This document shows positions 19,761 through 32,347 of a stretch of 64,000 bases of DNA, piece after piece. How positions within the stretch are numbered: the stretch's first letter is position 1; each line of letters starts with the position of its first letter. The notes beneath the pieces were generated by a model that searched no databases, was not told the DNA's origin, and was given only the letters and a program-made list of their open reading frames with translations. Made by a program: the position numbers and the translations under genes. The DNA comes from Whalleya microplaca (lineage: Eukaryota > Ascomycota > Sordariomycetes > Xylariales > Xylariaceae): the NCBI GenBank assembly GCA_022497155.1, contig MU385727.1, positions 372,001 through 436,000 of the forward strand, in the 5' to 3' direction.

Positions 19761-22185
19761 ATGTCTCGTCAGACTCACCTCCTTTTTCTCACCCCACTAC
19801 TACTCTTAGCCACAGCCAGTATACTTGCACAGCCTATTGACAATACCACAATTAGTATGTGACGTAATATCCCATTCAGTCACTTCAACTCACATATGTG
19901 AGTATTAGCACCAATCGCAGAGAAGGTTGCAGTCGATTCCGCATCGTCGGGAGTCAATTACTTCTCCTACGAAGCAACTCAATTGACGATAGAGGCGCTG
20001 GCCAATCTACCACGTCACGTTGCCAATGACACAGAGATATTCAATTTTGGTGATTCAATCAATGCCAGCGAACGGAATCGTTCACCAATGAACTGCAAAT
20101 CTATGCCAAGTGACCCCTTATGGCCGACAACTTCCATATGGAGATTACTAGACCTGGCGATAGGTGGTGCCTTGATCAAAGGGGTCCCATCCGCCTCTGT
20201 ATGCTATGTGGACTGGCCACAGTACGATGAAGCTAAGTGCGCCGAGATCACGGCCAAGTGGTCGGATCCTGCGTGGCAGTAAGTGCACCTAATTATACCG
20301 GGTGGGACATTATGAGATTGACTTATTGCTTTAGGGCTTCTGAGCCCACTGGTATCGACTGGCCAGTCTTCGAAGGGATCAGCTGCCTACCACCTGCTGT
20401 TTCCCGGTCGAATGCTACATGTACACTCGGTGGGCTACCATCATATATCGTTAACGTCTCCAGTGGTAAGCCGCCCAGTACTTTCACCGCTAGCCTTATT
20501 CCAACAAAGCCCCGGGGACTTGAAGCTATTATTTAGGTCCAATATAGATGCCTTAGTGGCTGATAGTATAACACGGTAGTTGCCCAGATTCAGCTTGCGG
20601 TAAACTTCGCGCGAAACCTCAATCTCCGTCTCAATGTAAAGAATAAGGGTCACGACTTCAACGCCAAATCTACAGGAGCAGGGTCACTGTCCATATGGAC
20701 TCACTTCTTACAAGACATTCGGTACCTGGGTGATTCGTACCCTAGTGCCTCAGGTTACAAGGGCCCGGCATTCAAAATCGGTGCTGGCGTTTCCACGGAG
20801 CAGCTGTATAAAGCCGCTAATGAGGCTGATGTGCAGGTTACTGGCGGAATTGCCCGGGTGAGTATCAGTCTCTGATAAAGCTTCCCGCAAGCCAAACCTA
20901 GTTAATGGAATTACCTACATATAGACAGTTGGTATAGGCGGTGGATATGTTGCCGGTGGTGGACATTCACCACTCATATCCAAATACGGTATGGCTGCGG
21001 ATCAAGTTATCTCAAGTAAGCACATGCCTTTCATGAAATAGTCTACAGAGCGCAATGTTTCGAAAGATTTATTAATAACTCCACCATTCCCTACATACGT
21101 CGGTCCCTAAAAGTTTCCTAAACATCCTAAGTAGACATCGCAGTCCCTAACTAGTAAACGCAGTGGAGGTCGTTCTTCCCGACGGCCGCTTTGTCTCTGT
21201 GGACGAGAACAACTTTCCAGATTTATTCTTTGCCCTCCGCGGCGGTGGCGGCAGTACTTGGGGAATCGTGACATCTCTTGTCATCCGTGCTTATCCTCGC
21301 ACACTAATAACCAAGCTGACCTACTCCTTTGGGACAGACGTCGACATCGACACCTTCTGGGCTGGGGTCGCCGCACTGTTTGCCCAATTTACCTATTGGC
21401 CAAAGGCTGGTATGTACAGTTATTGGTCTATCAATTGTACGACTACTACGGCCTGCAAGTTTTCCATGGCACCTCAACTCGCCCCTGACCTGGATCAATC
21501 ACAAGTCTATGCCATGTCTGCGTCCCTCTTTGCCAACCTAAGCGCCCTGGGTATTCATATGGATGGCGTTGAATATGTCGAATACGATACCCTTTTGGAA
21601 GCCTTTGAAGATACATGGCCTGTAAATAGCAGCACAGGCGGTTTCTGGACGTTCCATACCGCATCCCGCCTCTTTCCTGTTTCTAACTGGGATGATGCAG
21701 GAAAACTAGCTGCCCAAACGGCTGCCATCCGTTCCTCAGTCGAGACGGGAGGTACTCTTTTGGGATACAATATTCAACCGGCAATAAATCCAGCCGTGAA
21801 CCAAACTAACGCGGTCAATCCTGCATGGCGCAATACGTGCCTATTTTTAATGCACGCGGCAACTTGGAGCCAGGATGCCACACCTGCCGACATCGCTGCA
21901 GTCAATAAGGAACTAGTCGACATCTTACAGCCCTGGCGCGAAGCAAGCCCGGGAAGTGGTGCATATTTAAATGAGGCGGATATCAACGAGCCCGATTGGC
22001 AGCAGGCATTTTACGGAAGCCATTATCAGTATCTATATGATCTGAAAAGGAAGTATGATCCATGGGGTCTGATGTATGCTCCCACTGCTGTCGGTGCGGA
22101 GGACTGGTTTGTCACGCACCAGATCGAATATTACCCTACGCAAAATGGGCGGCTATGTCCTGTAGGAGTGAAGGTCGGTGGCTAA
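19761..22185 (+). CDS. secreted FAD-linked oxidase, isoamyl-alcohol-oxidase-like
   Basis: Six exons: 19761-19854, 19909-20278, 20335-20465, 20580-20857, 20925-21015 and 21164-22185; phases agree and the product is 661 aa. Exon 1 encodes a signal peptide ([20 protein letters not shown]). The FAD-binding (PCMH/VAO) domain is spread over exons 3-6: [39 protein letters not shown] with the likely flavin-linking His, [20 protein letters not shown], and [20 protein letters not shown] then [13 protein letters not shown]. The C-terminal BBE segment is [19 protein letters not shown]. Relatives oxidise alcohols or sugars, reducing O2 to H2O2. Several N-x-S/T sites fit secretion. Intron 5 (148 bases) has several candidate acceptors; the one before TGGAGG restores the conserved SMEVVLPDG. 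Confidence 0.9.
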
Positions 22186-23185
22186 GCAGATAGCCATATG
22201 CACCTTTCACCTTGTAGATTGTGGTAGGCACACCACGAGAGTTTGCCCATTGATATAAGCAATGCCAACTTTGGTAGGGTAGCCTATCAGCTCTAGTAGC
22301 GTGCATTTTAGAGATATTTACTGTCGCATCCAAGCCAAAGGAGGGTAATAATAGTGAGGCTAAAACATGGTAGCGTAATAGTCACGATTATCATTTATTC
22401 TGTGTTGTGGAAAGATAATTGTCCAATGAGGGTTTTATCTAAAGATCCAGAATCTAAAGGATCTGTGGTGGCTTAAGAGATCCCTTGTAAAAACAAAAGC
22501 TCCCAGAGAAATGATTGCTCCGAGCTCCAATTGCTTAAGTCATTGTAAATGATACCCCTATCTTGACAATAACAATAACCAAATAGCAATAGACCTTATA
22601 TATGTATTGATAAGAGATATATTACATGGAGATTAACAAGTGATGGATTTGCCAATACGTAATGATACACTTACAACAACGTGCAATGGAAAAGTACAGA
22701 ATATAGACAAAAATAAGTGCAGTCAACAATAGGTATAGTAGGCAATAGGTGGATGGCTCCCGTTGTAAAGATCAATCTTCAAATACCTAACAACACTACT
22801 TGCTATTATAACACGGCCACAGTGATTATAGTAGCCTTTGTAATGACAATGGCCCATACTACGTGTTTTGGAGGTGCTATGACTCGCTAAGCATATATTC
22901 CTATTGTAACTTCTCTTTGTCTGGGTCGCCCTTGATCCTTTGTTCTCATTTATTGAGCATCCCGGAAACAAGTATGCCCAACATACAATAGCAAAGCACT
23001 TAAGAACGAACAAACTGATTCCAAGCTTTACATATGCGTAGCTTAAAATCCTTATTGAGTGCTGTGTACTACCAGCTGTCACCTGCACAGCCGAGCTTAA
23101 GGCCAACTATATATGAGTATATAAAATCATAGAATACTATTACCAGTCAGCTCGGCTCTCTTCATAGAGACGTTTCCCACTCGAA
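22186..23185. other. intergenic, AT-rich
   Basis: No gene seen. A minus-strand frame at 22723-23106 has no recognisable motif or conserved composition. Confidence 0.55.
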
Positions 23186-24968
23186 ATGGATTGGGTCGAT
23201 GAAGAGGGCTCTGCGGCAAGACTTCGCACGTTATTTTCAGACAAGAATCGATTTCAGTTCGTTACGATCATCCCTGGTGGCGCTACTGGGTATATTTTCC
23301 TCTTCCGGGAGAGAGATCCTAGTACGGGAGCGATTCGGTCTTTTGTAGTCAAGATTCCTAATGATGACGACGTCGTTAAGTACATCAGAAACGAGATCCA
23401 TTGGCTAGAGGTAAGTGTGGCAGCCCATCGTAATACATATACATATGCTTCAACAGAGTTTTCGAAGGCGGTAAACCCCACGACGGTGTTGGCAAGAAAA
23501 CTGACGAAGTGGCCTGCTTCGGGTGGCATAGGTCCTGAAACACTCTGATCATATTATCGATATGCTTCAGGTACATAATAACCCGCTACTACCGGACGAA
23601 AACGGAACAGGCGGGCTTGGAGCCGACTTCATGATTTTGGAGTACTTAGAGAATGGCACGCTCGCAGACTTCATCGATAAAGCTCAGTGGAATACGATAC
23701 CGAATCGTATACTGTGGCATATATTTCTCTGTAGTAAGTTAGACAAGGAGGTATCTTCCGCGAACGGTCCAGAATTATGCCTGGGTTCTATTTTGGAGGG
23801 GCAGAGACTTCATACTCTGACTGAAATCTAGTGACGAGGGCCTGTGTGGCAATGGCCTATCCGCCAAGTGAGGGCCAACGGGAAGACTTGAGGCCTGTAC
23901 AACCGCTTTCTCTCTCGCAGTGGGACATGCACACCAGAAATTGTCAGTGCTATTTCCCCTCTTCCTTCTTATACCCATCGTTGCCACCCTGGTTTCAAAC
24001 CTGCACTCAGTTTTAGCATGAGATGAAGTCTCACTGACTTCCATTCTAGTCATGTTCGATCGCATGAGATTGGATAAACCAGAGCACAGTATCATGCCGG
24101 CGTTGAAGTTGATAGATTTCGACAATGCCGCGTTGATGGAAGAGAACGACGTGGATCCACCGGATGAAGACGACGTAGAGGCCTTCGATGATAAATTAGG
24201 ATTGCCGCAATAGTGAGTATACAAACCATATCCTGGGTGCGCCAAAAGTTCTAGGCCCCCTTCCCTAGACTTAATGCTAACTTTTCTATCGCAATACGAT
24301 CGCTGGGGTGCGGAATACAGGCATTGGCGCGAATATCCTGGCAATGGGAATGGTAAGTCATTTTCATGCTCTTATACCATCAAGACGAATTGCAGGACCC
24401 CTTGGCACGTCGGTCTGTGTGGAAGGAACTCCTTGCTAATTTATTGCCTCAACATCTAGGCGATGACCTGCGTCCTAGGTGGTAAGGACGTTTTGGACGA
24501 GGAAGAGTGCCGCGACGTTATGCTAGAAGAAGATGCGTTCGTAAGTTTAGATAATGAGTACGTTATTCACGAAGTTTCCTTTTCTCGTCCTCTTCTTCTT
24601 TTTTTCACTTCTTTTCTTTTGTTTTGGTTTCCGGCTCGTCCATTCACCGCGCATTCTCAAAAGCCATCTGTGGGGCAGCCGTCTTTGAAGACTGGTCTTG
24701 CATGAGACTCTTGAGACAGCCCCTAAACTTTCTTGAAAGTAATTATTAACTTTTTTTATTCAACAGCTTGCGACTGCTCGTTACGAGATGCCTAGCCGCT
24801 GACCCCAACAACCGACCGAGTTTGCAAGAGCTACTAAATGTAACTTATCAGGGTGCCGTATTCAGAAATGCAGAATTCTATGCCAACCAGTGGTATGGAT
24901 ACAATGAAACGGATAAAAACATTGCAAATTTCGTACAAAGCTGTATAAAGCCCGACCCGAATGTCTAA
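23186..24968 (+). CDS. fungal protein-kinase-like gene, probably disrupted
   Basis: Exons read as 23186-23410, 23532-23733, 23832-23942, 24050-24212, 24321-24352, 24460-24557 and 24767-24968. Every junction keeps phase except 24212/24321, which is off by one base; the only other acceptors there give stops or lose the homology. Kinase-like segments in order: Gly-rich turn IIPGGATGYIFLF, the ATP-Lys in SFVVKIP, IHWLEVLKHSDHIIDML, hinge FMILEYLENGTLADFI, catalytic loop QWDMHTRNFMF (Gln where His is usual), metal Asp in LIDFDNAA, GIGANILAMGMAM, and RLLVTRCLAADPNNRPSLQE. The last segment is the family C-lobe ending. It could be a frameshifted pseudogene or have an exon I cannot see. Substrate unknown. 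Confidence 0.6.
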
Positions 24969-25216
24969 GATTAAACCGATATTATAATTTATATAAAGAC
25001 CTCTGCATCGCGAAAGTAGAATATAAATTTATAGATTTCTATAACAACTAGACCGGGAAAGGGAACTTTAGTAATCAATACGATTATTCGTACTACATAT
25101 ATTTAAATTGAACCCAAACCACGCCAATAGAATATTGATAGACAATAAGCACTAAACACCATCACGAAGTTTAAGCACACAAACACTCATCCAGCTTTTA
25201 GTATAGTTTCCGACTC

Positions 25217-26296
25217 TCAGTGCATCTTCATCGAGTTTAATATGCCACGGACGTCAGCGAACTCGAGCTCACTCATAGTCTCCTCCCACACGCTTGCTAT
25301 AGTTTCCTTCCCGTTTGGCGTATATAGAAATTCATTGAATCTGAATAGCACTTACTTAGAATCGTGGGGGTAGAGAGGACTCTAGACTTACGGTGCGACC
25401 TTCCAACTCATGATATAAGATCCATGAGACTCTTTCTCCTTGACAACTGCTGCGTCCAGATAGCATGAGGCACCATCCCTTAAATTTAGGGCAGTCAAGG
25501 CAGCAAACACCTTGAAAAATATCCTTGATATGCCAGTGACATCACGAGCCAATTCCGTGCCACCGACAAAACCTAGGCCAACAATATTGACGATGACATC
25601 GTCTACAGATACATAGTCAACAAGCTTCCAGATAAACATATGAGCTAACGCTTTTGATAAGTTGTACTGTGTTTCTGGATTAAACTGTTTTGGATCATCG
25701 AGGGCTTTTAGGAGAGGCGATACAACTGGAAACTTGGCGGTGAGCGAAAGTGCTGCGTTGATGATCGTGAGCCTTCCGGGCCCTTTTGGTGGAGACTTGT
25801 TTTTGAGAGTAGGTAGTAGGAGGCTGGCTAAGAGCACCGTCGACAAGTAGTTGATCTGGATAATCTCTTCATGGCCGGTGCTGGGCACGGTTCTAAACTT
25901 CAAGGGTATAATGCCAGCATTAAGAATGACGACATCGAGGCGAGGCAGTTGGATCTCAACACGACGAGCAAAGTCTTGGATAGAGCTATACAGGCTCATG
26001 TCTAGCAGCCAGAACTCAATAGTCGCCTTTGGGTTCAGCTCCCGAAGTTTAGTAGCAGCAGCCTCTCCTTTGTCAGCTGAACGGATGGCTAGGATCAAGC
26101 GAGATAGACTGAATGAGAGGAGTTGACGAGCCGCTTCAAAGCCAAGTCCAGAGTTGCCTCCAGTGACTATGGCAACACTTCCGGAGAGATTGGTTGATGG
26201 TGGCGGGTACTGCGGCTTGGTAAAGAATTGATTCCTTAAGAATATTCTGGGAAAGAATGGCACATCTAGTGGAGATAAGTCCCGTGAAGATGACAT
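25217..26296 (-). CDS. short-chain dehydrogenase/reductase
   Basis: Two exons, 26296-25392 and 25340-25217, with a 51-base phase-2 intron; 342 aa from the ATG at 26296. The cofactor motif TGGNSGLG is at residues 45-52, LNAGI at 125-129, and the catalytic YNLSK pair Tyr211/Lys215 follows a candidate Ser184 (INAALSLTAK). Exon 2 adds the C-terminal FNEFLYTPNGKETIASVWEE helix typical of fungal retinol-dehydrogenase-like SDRs, with KPQYPPPSTNLSGSVAIVTG at the start. It is an NAD(P)-dependent oxidoreductase, probably cytosolic or membrane-adjacent; substrate unknown. It is convergent with the kinase-like gene, and its start faces the regulator at 27041. Confidence 0.88.
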
Positions 26297-27040
26297 GGTG
26301 GGATACAACAATGGGTGTGCTTGAAGTAGATTGGACGAATTCCGCGATACTACTTGCTAAGGGAGTATGCGTTGACTTGATAATTGAGAATAAAGTTTTT
26401 CTGTAGATTGTGAACAGGAGGTCTTGTAGCTATGCTTATATATCATGGTATATATCTCTCGTTCTGGCAATCAATTCACACCACGAACATTTAGCGATGA
26501 TGTGGATATAATTATCGCTACATTTAGCTGGGGCTAGCATAATACAATATACAATATCGAGCTAGGATTATGAGTCTATTCATCCAATAATGTCTCGAAA
26601 TGCAGTATCACGGCGTTGACATGCAAAGCTATACCCGAATCGGTAAACAATCTCATGCAAGAGCTCAGCCCCGTAAAGTTCGGTTCATCTACAGCTAGAC
26701 ATAATAACTTTAATCGAGCTGACGAAAATCTATAAACGCCGGTGCCAATCTCTCTCTACCACAAGTGGCTTCTCATACATTCTTCAACTTTCAGACTATT
26801 TACCTCTTTAGGACAACAATCTCGGACTCTTTTCTTATGCAATTTGTCTAGGAAGGTCATTTGCACTTTTCGTTGTCCGAATTAAGAGCTGATCTAGCGC
26901 CGTATGTGCGGCAACCTCATAGCCACTTAATGACAGCACAGCATTCGTTCATCAGCGTGTTGCCGAGTTGATCTACAAAGGCACCAACCAAATTCCGGCC
27001 TCTCCATAATACATACTACCCTTACCTTAATGTCAAAAGA
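26297..27040. other. intergenic between divergent SDR and regulator genes
   Basis: 744 bases with both 5' flanks; AT-rich with ATATATCAT-type words near 26440. No gene seen. Confidence 0.55.
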
Positions 27041-28713
27041 ATGTCTGCTAGGACCAATTCTATCAAGTTCACAATGGGATCGCCTCGATATTATCTCATT
27101 TTTGGAACTGAAGCTGACGTCGATATTCGCCTTGAAGGGGTTATGCCCTTCATAGTTTCGACGGATGCAAAGAAGACCGACCCGGCAATGCGAAAGTTGA
27201 TCAGAACCCACGTCATGATAGGGAAGAATCGTGGAAGGACCTTACCCTCTAGAACTAGAAAGCCAACACAGTTATGGGCTAAGGTCAATCGAACCTCTAC
27301 CGAGGGTTCGGATGAGTCTGCTGACTCGTTCACCACGAAATCTTCTTTAGTTGTTCCAAGCAGGGTCGGCACCGATGTGTCTTTTATCCAATTCGCTGAC
27401 ACTGTAGAACCTTCCAGCATTGCAGTTATTTTTCACTGTATGTCTCTCTATTCTTGTTACTTTTATCATTCAATCCTACTTACTCCAATACCTACTCACG
27501 CGACGCCAAATAAGTCACACATATTGCAAAGAAAGCCTTGTTCCCCTTGGAGGCTTGCATTCACTTTGATAGGGACGGAACCTGGGTCTTGCCCCTCACC
27601 ATTGATGCCGCCTATCTCCATTCAATGATACTCATGACTGGATATATCGATTCACTTATACGCGGCCAATCTGGCACTTCTAACCAAGAGACACCCTCAT
27701 CTCTCATTAAGACGCTTCAACTCCTCCGTAAGCGACTATTGCTTGAAGATGAAGAAGCGATGTCTTCATACACCACAATATCAGTCGTATTGAGTCTAGC
27801 GGTCTATTCATATCTCAAGAGTGAGTATGAGACTGCTAGACATCACATGGAGGGCCTTCGCAAAATCGTGGACTTGAGAGGCGGCCTAGCTAACTTCAAA
27901 AATAATGTAAAGCTTCTAATTGAGATGCTAAGGTAGATGGTCCTCTTTCTTATGAGCTACTATTGTGCTTTATTTTCTCTGCGATAAAATAACTACTTAT
28001 TTCTTTATAGGTGGGATATAGGGATGACTCTCCGCTCTGGTGTGAAACCTCTATTCTTCAGTGATGCTTCGTGGGAACCTCCGATACCATATCCGAGTCG
28101 GGCGCTTTCGTCCGAACTAGAGTTCTTCAATACGCGGGGTTCTATATGCATCCCTGAGGAGCGATTCCAAGGCGTAGACAATGATTTAGTCAAGGCCTGG
28201 GAGAATACATTCAGATTTTCGTTGCTAGTCAACCTTGCCTTTGAAACTGCGCACAAGATCCCCAAAGAGATTCTTCTGGACACCATGGCGTCGGTCATGT
28301 ACCGCCTGCTGCAGATGAGCTTCGAGACTGGTTCCGTCGACGAAGCAATGCGCCTCGGTCTCCTCGCTTTCTCATCCAGCATTTTCCTCCAATGGCAGGG
28401 CGTCAAGCTGTCTTACGAACATTTGCCTGTCACATATAGAGCCTGCCTAGTTAATCTCAAGCTGTCTGACGGCTCACCACCGCTTCTGCTTTGGCTTCTC
28501 GTGATTGGGTCTATTGCGATATTTGGCGAGCCCGATAGCGTGTGGTTGAAGCCTTGGCTGCGAGTTAATATCAATCTATGTGGAGTAACGTCCTGGGGTG
28601 AGATGCAAGAGATTTTGCAATCGTTCCTATGGATTGGTTTGGTGCATGACAAGCCTGGGAAGGCTCTGTTTGATTCTACTTTGAGTCTGGGGCACACCGT
28701 TAATGTCAGGTAA
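27041..28713 (+). CDS. fungal transcription-factor-like protein without zinc cluster
   Basis: Three exons, 27041-27437, 27515-27932 and 28011-28713, in phase; 505 aa, or 494 aa if translation starts at the second ATG (27074), which fits the family better. Residues near the N-terminus (FIVSTDAKKTDPAMRKLIRTH, VMIGKNRGRTLPSRTRK) match the nuclear-localised head of the fungal family that has the C-terminal regulatory fold of Zn2Cys6 factors but no binuclear cluster. The following FPLEACIHFDRDGTWVLP, MSSYTTISVVLSLAVYSYLK and ARHHMEGLRKIVDLRGGL are the typical middle homology region. The last exon ends at GTCAGGTAA; the GTAAAT there could be a donor for a further small exon. Role as regulator is inferred only from family. 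Confidence 0.82.
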
Positions 28714-30185
28714 ATCAGGCTATCGGGATTTCACTTATATTCATAATCAAAGTCACTTGATGTAGTGGAGTTTGCTTGTTCTACCTATTTTATATATTAA
28801 ACACAACAATTTACCCTTCAGCTTTAGATAAAAACCTCCTTAGACGATTACTATTCCACAACACAAAATAAGTGATGATCGTGACTATCACCTCAGATAT
28901 TTTAGCCTCACTAATTATTACCTTCCTTTGGCTTGGATGCGACAGTAAGTGTTCAGCGATTCGTACATCCATGTGAGTGATTGGGACTGCTGGACATATA
29001 TCATTGCGACAAAAAATTGGCAGGACTTCCATATCTAGCCCGAGGTCGTGAAACTAGAAATGTAATACAGGATAATATTGACCGAGTATGTCAACAATCT
29101 CTTACTCTCAATTAGAGGGCGTTTATCAATAAGCCCACGGAGTTAATATTACCAGGCATGTTTCCCCTGGCAAGCCACAAGAGTCTTGTAGCGATGAGTG
29201 AAATTCGTGTGACAGTCTTCATTATCTAGCGCGAAGCTTGAGCTTCCCACGAACTAGTGGCGTTTATACCTTTGAAGCACAAGACACATGCTGTCTTCCA
29301 TCGTACCAGAATTTGTGACAAGGCGCTAAAGTGAATGTGCACGTATAGAATCGGTGATGGAACCGAGCGAAGACATCATGCGAAAAGGGAAGAAAATCTC
29401 AACTCGCAAACCATGAGTCGCACCATTCTAGCTATGCAGAATGCAGTTATAACTTCTGCATGATGCATCGCATACAGTAATAACCTTATTGCAGACGCGC
29501 GGCTAGGGTCTTACACCGATGAATAAAAAAGAATAATAGAAATTTAGAAGACCGGAAATTCCCACGAAGAAAAAGAGGAGCATAATGAAGGTTGGCTCTG
29601 CCCTACGTGTACTACTCCATGCAAGGATAACCCATGATCATCCCGCTTCAGAGCCTCGGTGTGATTCGATTCGCCGGACAATTCGAATCCTATCCTGAGC
29701 TTCCGCAGGTTGGGGGTCTGGCCGTCCTCCTGTGCTACTGTATAAGTACCATGACAACATGACTACCGGTATGTTCTTTACTAAGGTCTCGGATCTCGAA
29801 GGATTGTAGGGGCATATGGCATGACTTCGGAATTAAGCGAAGGATTGAGTCTAGATCCACAATACAGGCAAAATGGGGCAGCTGAAATCTACAGCTTGGA
29901 GATAGCTCCTTGAACCCCTGCTAAAGGATCGATGATCACTGTATTAATTACCGGCTAGTTATCTGAAAGGAAGAGCCAAGGGTGGATATCATTATCGTAA
30001 CTAAAATATCGTATGCAAAATACGTATGTAGGTATCTACTCTAGCGATGTAGACGTTAAAAGATGTACTGTTAGTGTAGTAAAAACACCTCCCATATGCT
30101 CTCTAGATTCTTATGTACTCATTTAACCGCTCTTATGATGAAGTCGCCAACAAATTGCTCTCTTTCTCTCTCTCATTCTCTCTTT
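28714..30185. other. intergenic, AT-rich
   Basis: No gene seen in 1.5 kb. A CT microsatellite run (CTCTCTTTCTCTCTCTC) at about 30157-30183 precedes the 3' end of the oxidase gene. Confidence 0.55.
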
Positions 30186-32347
30186 TTAATCGTCAAAATA
30201 TTCTAACACCAGTGGGTCGGTGGTCTCATTTCCGTAAGCGCTACCCCCGTAGTTGAGATACCCTTGGATGTAGGGCTCGGGGATCTCGCGAAGGATCGAG
30301 GCGGCGTCGCCAAAGATCCAGACGGTCTGCATGCCTGCGATCACACCATGAGCGTTAGTACAACTCTGCAATAGATATATCGATCCGATGAGAGGAAGTA
30401 GAAGCGACGCTATTTTTCCTTCTTTTTGTTGGGAAATTGTGGACTAGCATGCAGGCAACCAGGTTACGGAAAACTCACCCATGATCATATGCTGCAGGAT
30501 ATGGCAATGCATCATCCACGCGCCAACATTTTGCTCCGTTACGCGGATCCGCCACGCGCGCCACCCAGCCGTCACGTCCTCGCCGCCTTTGCTCGTGTAC
30601 CGGAACAGCACTGTCGTGTCGCGCTTCACCGGGTGGTAGGTCCTGAACTTCTCCTCGTTTATCAAGGGCTCGTAGGTGCCGTTGCCGGCCCCGAGGTCCC
30701 AGTAATGCTCGCCGTGCCCGTGCATGGGGTGGTACTCGAAGCCACCGGTGGGACCGGAGTTGCTAAGCCATACGATGTCCAAAGTCTCGCCGACCAGAGC
30801 CGGGAATGCCTTCGTGGCTGGATCCCATCCGCTGTTGCCAAGTGCGCTATCATAGTTTGGTGTCTTGCCTTCGGCATATGCTTGTATTAGATATGGCGTG
30901 TAGCGTAGCCTTTGGGCTTCCGTTTCGCTCCAACTCAACTTGTTTTGTCTGTGGGGCTTTGTTAGTCGTGCGTTCATTTTTTCATAAATGGTACACAGGC
31001 AGGTCTTATTACTTACTCCCACACCAATGACCCGGATATCGTAGTTCCATCGTATGAGCCATTTATGATGTCCTGATTTACAGTAATGAAGATGGTGCGC
31101 GTCACTTCATGGAGAGGAGGAAATGTGTCCGTAACAGTCAATGGTTCGAGGGTATACTCGAGCCAGTCGGTCAAATGACCATCTGCTGGCAACGTGACTG
31201 GTGGTTTGTCGGGAAACTTGCCAGGTAGCTTAGAGCTTTTACTGACCCCTTGGGACTTTGGTCCTCGAGGTACTGTATTTCTCCTTGTCTTGGATGTCGA
31301 GTTGCCGCTCGTGTCATATTTCAACAATGCATAACCTCCCATATCGCTCGGCCGCCCTCGGCTCTCGTATCGAATCCAGTAACTATCTTTGCCATCTGCG
31401 TCCAATTCCTCTTGAGTCTTGGTGGTGAGAAGAGCATCGAATCGCTGACCGCCTGCGACTGCGATACGGTCTGTGGTGGCAGGCTTCGTATAGGACCCGT
31501 CAGCGCCGATGACGGTCAATTTGGAATGGCCTTCGAAGGCGCAATGAACGAAAGAGATAGCCGTCCCTCCAACAAAACGGAGCCGATAAGTCTTTCCAGG
31601 CTGCACGGTAATGATATATGGCTTGCAAGAGTCATCAGTTGCGTCCTCAAACGATTTATTTCCAGTGCGGTCGTTAAATATCAACGCATCCGGCTCCCCA
31701 GACCATTTGAAGGGTGTGGCTAATAACCCCTGTTCTATCTCTTGATCGCCCTTCTCATACCAATCCGCAAACACGATGGGGATGTCACCGTCATACTCGT
31801 ATGGTGGCGTTTCGGCATCTTCCACTATTAGGAGACCATGCGCAGTCACGGCTTGGAAACCTATGTGAGAGTGGTAAAAGTAAGTGCCGGCATCTCCAAT
31901 CTCAGGGTGAATCTCGTAGTCGAAAAACTCCCCGGGGGCTATGGGCCACTGGGATACTAGAGGTGTGCCGTCAGAGAACGGTGCTGTTCGCATGGTGAGA
32001 CCATGCCAATGCTAGAGATAAAGTCATAAGAAACGGCTTTCCACCAGTTTCTCGGGAGGGTATTGCCCACGTACCACTGTGAAATTTATATCCGGCATGT
32101 CATTGTAGACTCTAACCCATGTTGTCTGCCCTTCCTTCAGGTACAGCGGCGGCCCTGGAGTCGTGCCATTGAATATTACCGAGCTACGCTGCTGGCAGTT
32201 CATGGTGATTACCTGCTTCGTTGCACGAAGCAAATACTCGGGTTGCCATGATGGATCGTGAACAGACGCTACACTGGCGACAGCGGACGTCTGCAGTAAT
32301 CCTACTTGCAGTATTAGTGACGGCAATAGGCTTATCGGCCACCTCAT
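30186..32347 (-). CDS. secreted multicopper oxidase, fungal ascorbate-oxidase type
   Basis: Four exons: 32347-32075, 32011-31017, 30948-30479 and 30334-30186; all phases fit, 628 aa. The ATG at 32347 opens a signal peptide (MRWPISLLPSLILQVGLLQT). All four copper-binding motifs are present: HWHG at residue 92, HSH at 138, HPMHGHG at 495 and HCHILQHMIMGM from 569, the last split by intron 3 (branch point TACTAAC). Together they give the type-1, type-2 and type-3 copper ligands with Met as the likely axial residue. The tail (QTVWIFGDAASILREIP) matches the fungal L-ascorbate-oxidase-type group rather than classical laccases. It would oxidise small phenols, ascorbate or metals outside the cell with O2 as acceptor. 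It looks intact. Confidence 0.92.

Noticed and set aside
29640..29760. Possible tRNA because of a TTCGAATCC word
   Set aside because: No acceptor stem, D-arm or anticodon arm could be folded around it.
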